DNA of 64,000 nt, taken from Bradyrhizobium frederickii. GTDB lineage: Bacteria; Pseudomonadota; Alphaproteobacteria; Rhizobiales; Xanthobacteraceae. The position numbers and the translations under genes are program-made. How positions within the stretch are numbered: position 1 is the stretch's first letter; the number at the start of each line of letters is the position of its first letter. Where the stretch lies: the NCBI RefSeq assembly GCF_004570865.1, contig NZ_SPQS01000002.1, positions 186,001 to 250,000 on the forward strand, in the 5' to 3' direction. The notes beneath the pieces are model-generated. The model had not been told where the DNA came from. It made no database searches and was given only the letters and a program-made list of their open reading frames with translations. This document shows positions 63,258-64,000 of the stretch, in pieces.

Positions 63258-64000
63258 ATGCGCCGACTAATTGATACAGCACCGAGGAGCGGAGAAGACA
63301 TCTGGTTAGAGGATGCGACCGGGGCTGCTGAGCTCGGCCACTGGTCACCTGGGGCGGGTCAATGGGTCTGGCGGGACGGCTCCCCAATCAATCCTGCGCC
63401 CACCCATTGGCATCCCGCAACGGAGGATGTCGATCCGGAAGACGAAAAATCGGGCGGCTGGCTCGTGGCGGCTGCAATTCTGATCCCCTTCATCTGCCTC
63501 GGAGCTTCACTGCTCGGCGTGTTCACACCATTCACGGCTCAACCGAACATGACGCGCATCGGCGGCGAGAGCGGCCTTAGCCTTGATCAGCGGCTGGAGA
63601 TCACGACCGGTTCGCTGGCGCTCCTTCAGCGCGAAGCGACCGAGGCCCTGATGCAGGCGGAGCCGGCAAGCGTGGTGCAACCAAGCCCGCGACTGGACGA
63701 GGAGGCGCCGCGCATCGAAGCGCCCGCCAACGAGCTGGCCGAGGCGCGCAGGGAGCTCGACGAGGCGGTCCAGCGCACGCACACGGCGGAAATCGCCGCG
63801 GACGAGCTGCGGAAATCGCTTCAACAGGAGCGAGCCCACAACGCCGAGCTCGCGAACGAACTTGCCGGAGCGCGCCGCGAGATCGACGCCGGTAACGCGC
63901 GATCCCGCAACGCGGAAGATGCGGCCGCGCAGCAGAGAGATGCGGCGGCGCGAGAAATCGCGGAACTGCAGCAGTCCCTGCAGCAGGAACGGCAAAGAAG
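63258..64000 (+). CDS. Membrane-anchored coiled-coil protein (truncated by window end)
   Basis: An open frame from ATG 63258 (after GAGGGAGG) to the window edge, 247 codons so far. The N-terminal domain (residues 1-50) is Trp-rich (DIWLEDATGAAELGHWSPGAGQW, then PTHWHP). A single membrane segment lies near residues 74-92 (WLVAAAILIPFICLGASLLG). The rest is a long Ala/Glu/Arg heptad-like coiled coil (ELAEARRELDEAVQ; ELQQSLQQERQR). It continues beyond 64000, so length and C-terminal domain are unknown. The membrane segment plus long periplasmic or cytoplasmic coil suggests a scaffold or tethering role. Confidence 0.8.
   Translation, partial: MRRLIDTAPRSGEDIWLEDATGAAELGHWSPGAGQWVWRDGSPINPAPTHWHPATEDVDPEDEKSGGWLVAAAILIPFICLGASLLGVFTPFTAQPNMTRIGGESGLSLDQRLEITTGSLALLQREATEALMQAEPASVVQPSPRLDEEAPRIEAPANELAEARRELDEAVQRTHTAEIAADELRKSLQQERAHNAELANELAGARREIDAGNARSRNAEDAAAQQRDAAAREIAELQQSLQQERQR

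Overview
The window looks like chromosomal DNA of Bradyrhizobium or a close Nitrobacteraceae relative. The evidence is high GC with strong GC3 bias, long open frames on the antisense strand of real genes, several families of intergenic palindromic repeats, sigma-EcfG-like and sigma-54 promoter motifs, and gene families typical of this group (DUF1236, DUF3606, PuuD, fused indolepyruvate oxidoreductase, orphan Bug and TAXI binding proteins). No rRNA, tRNA, CRISPR array, integrase or intact insertion sequence was seen. The assignment rests on gene content and was not checked by phylogeny.

Layout. 0.2-2.9 kb: autotransporter. 3.1-6.1 kb: MarR regulator divergent from an aromatic-type catabolic operon (VOC enzyme, flavin monooxygenase, DUF2783 mini-protein). 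6.4-9.1 kb: periplasmic EF-hand protein coupled to a P1B-5-like metal ATPase with a C-terminal hemerythrin domain. 9.3-16.3 kb: CoA-transferase, DUF72 protein, M20 amidohydrolase, enolase-superfamily enzyme, M20/M42 peptidase, MFS transporter. 16.7-20.0 kb: membrane-anchored TAXI protein, small stress-type genes (DUF3606, a 24-residue membrane peptide) and an HGGxSTG pair that may be a phage remnant. 20.4-25.6 kb: Bug binding protein, Nudix hydrolase, frameshifted DUF1236 protein, lytic transglycosylase, L,D-transpeptidase. 25.7-29.5 kb: VOC protein, PuuD-type urate oxidase with a cytochrome c tail, PQQ-type sugar dehydrogenase. 29.7-34.6 kb: SDR and a cyoABCD ubiquinol oxidase operon. 34.7-41.1 kb: candidate minus-strand sRNA, thermonuclease-like protein, GMC dehydrogenase with small subunit, DegP-like protease lacking a signal peptide, ketosteroid-dehydrogenase-like flavoprotein. 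41.3-48.6 kb: 1158-residue indolepyruvate:ferredoxin oxidoreductase, hotdog protein, and a cysteine hydrolase-permease pair behind a consensus sigma-54 promoter. 48.6-51.7 kb: sugar-type ABC importer without its ATPase. 51.8-58.0 kb: partial sulfur-oxidation cluster fccB-soxX-soxY-soxZ-soxA followed upstream by a two-subunit periplasmic molybdenum hydroxylase. 58.3-64 kb: B12-type radical SAM enzyme, DHA2 MFS exporter, SDR, small membrane protein and a coiled-coil gene that runs off the window.

The most interesting signals are mainly in the non-coding and boundary sequence: a two-copy, about 118-bp structured element (20125-20242 and 61508-61626); a minus-strand sRNA-like locus with a CCTCCC motif and intrinsic terminator (34698-34781); a sigma-54 promoter abutting a TTGT-type operator before an amide hydrolase and permease (46116-46142); an EcfG-type promoter that resets the cyoA start and leaves CyoA without its lipobox cysteine; a palindromic repeat inside the open frame at the start of soxX; and a SoxY whose C-terminal arm is not the usual GGCGG.
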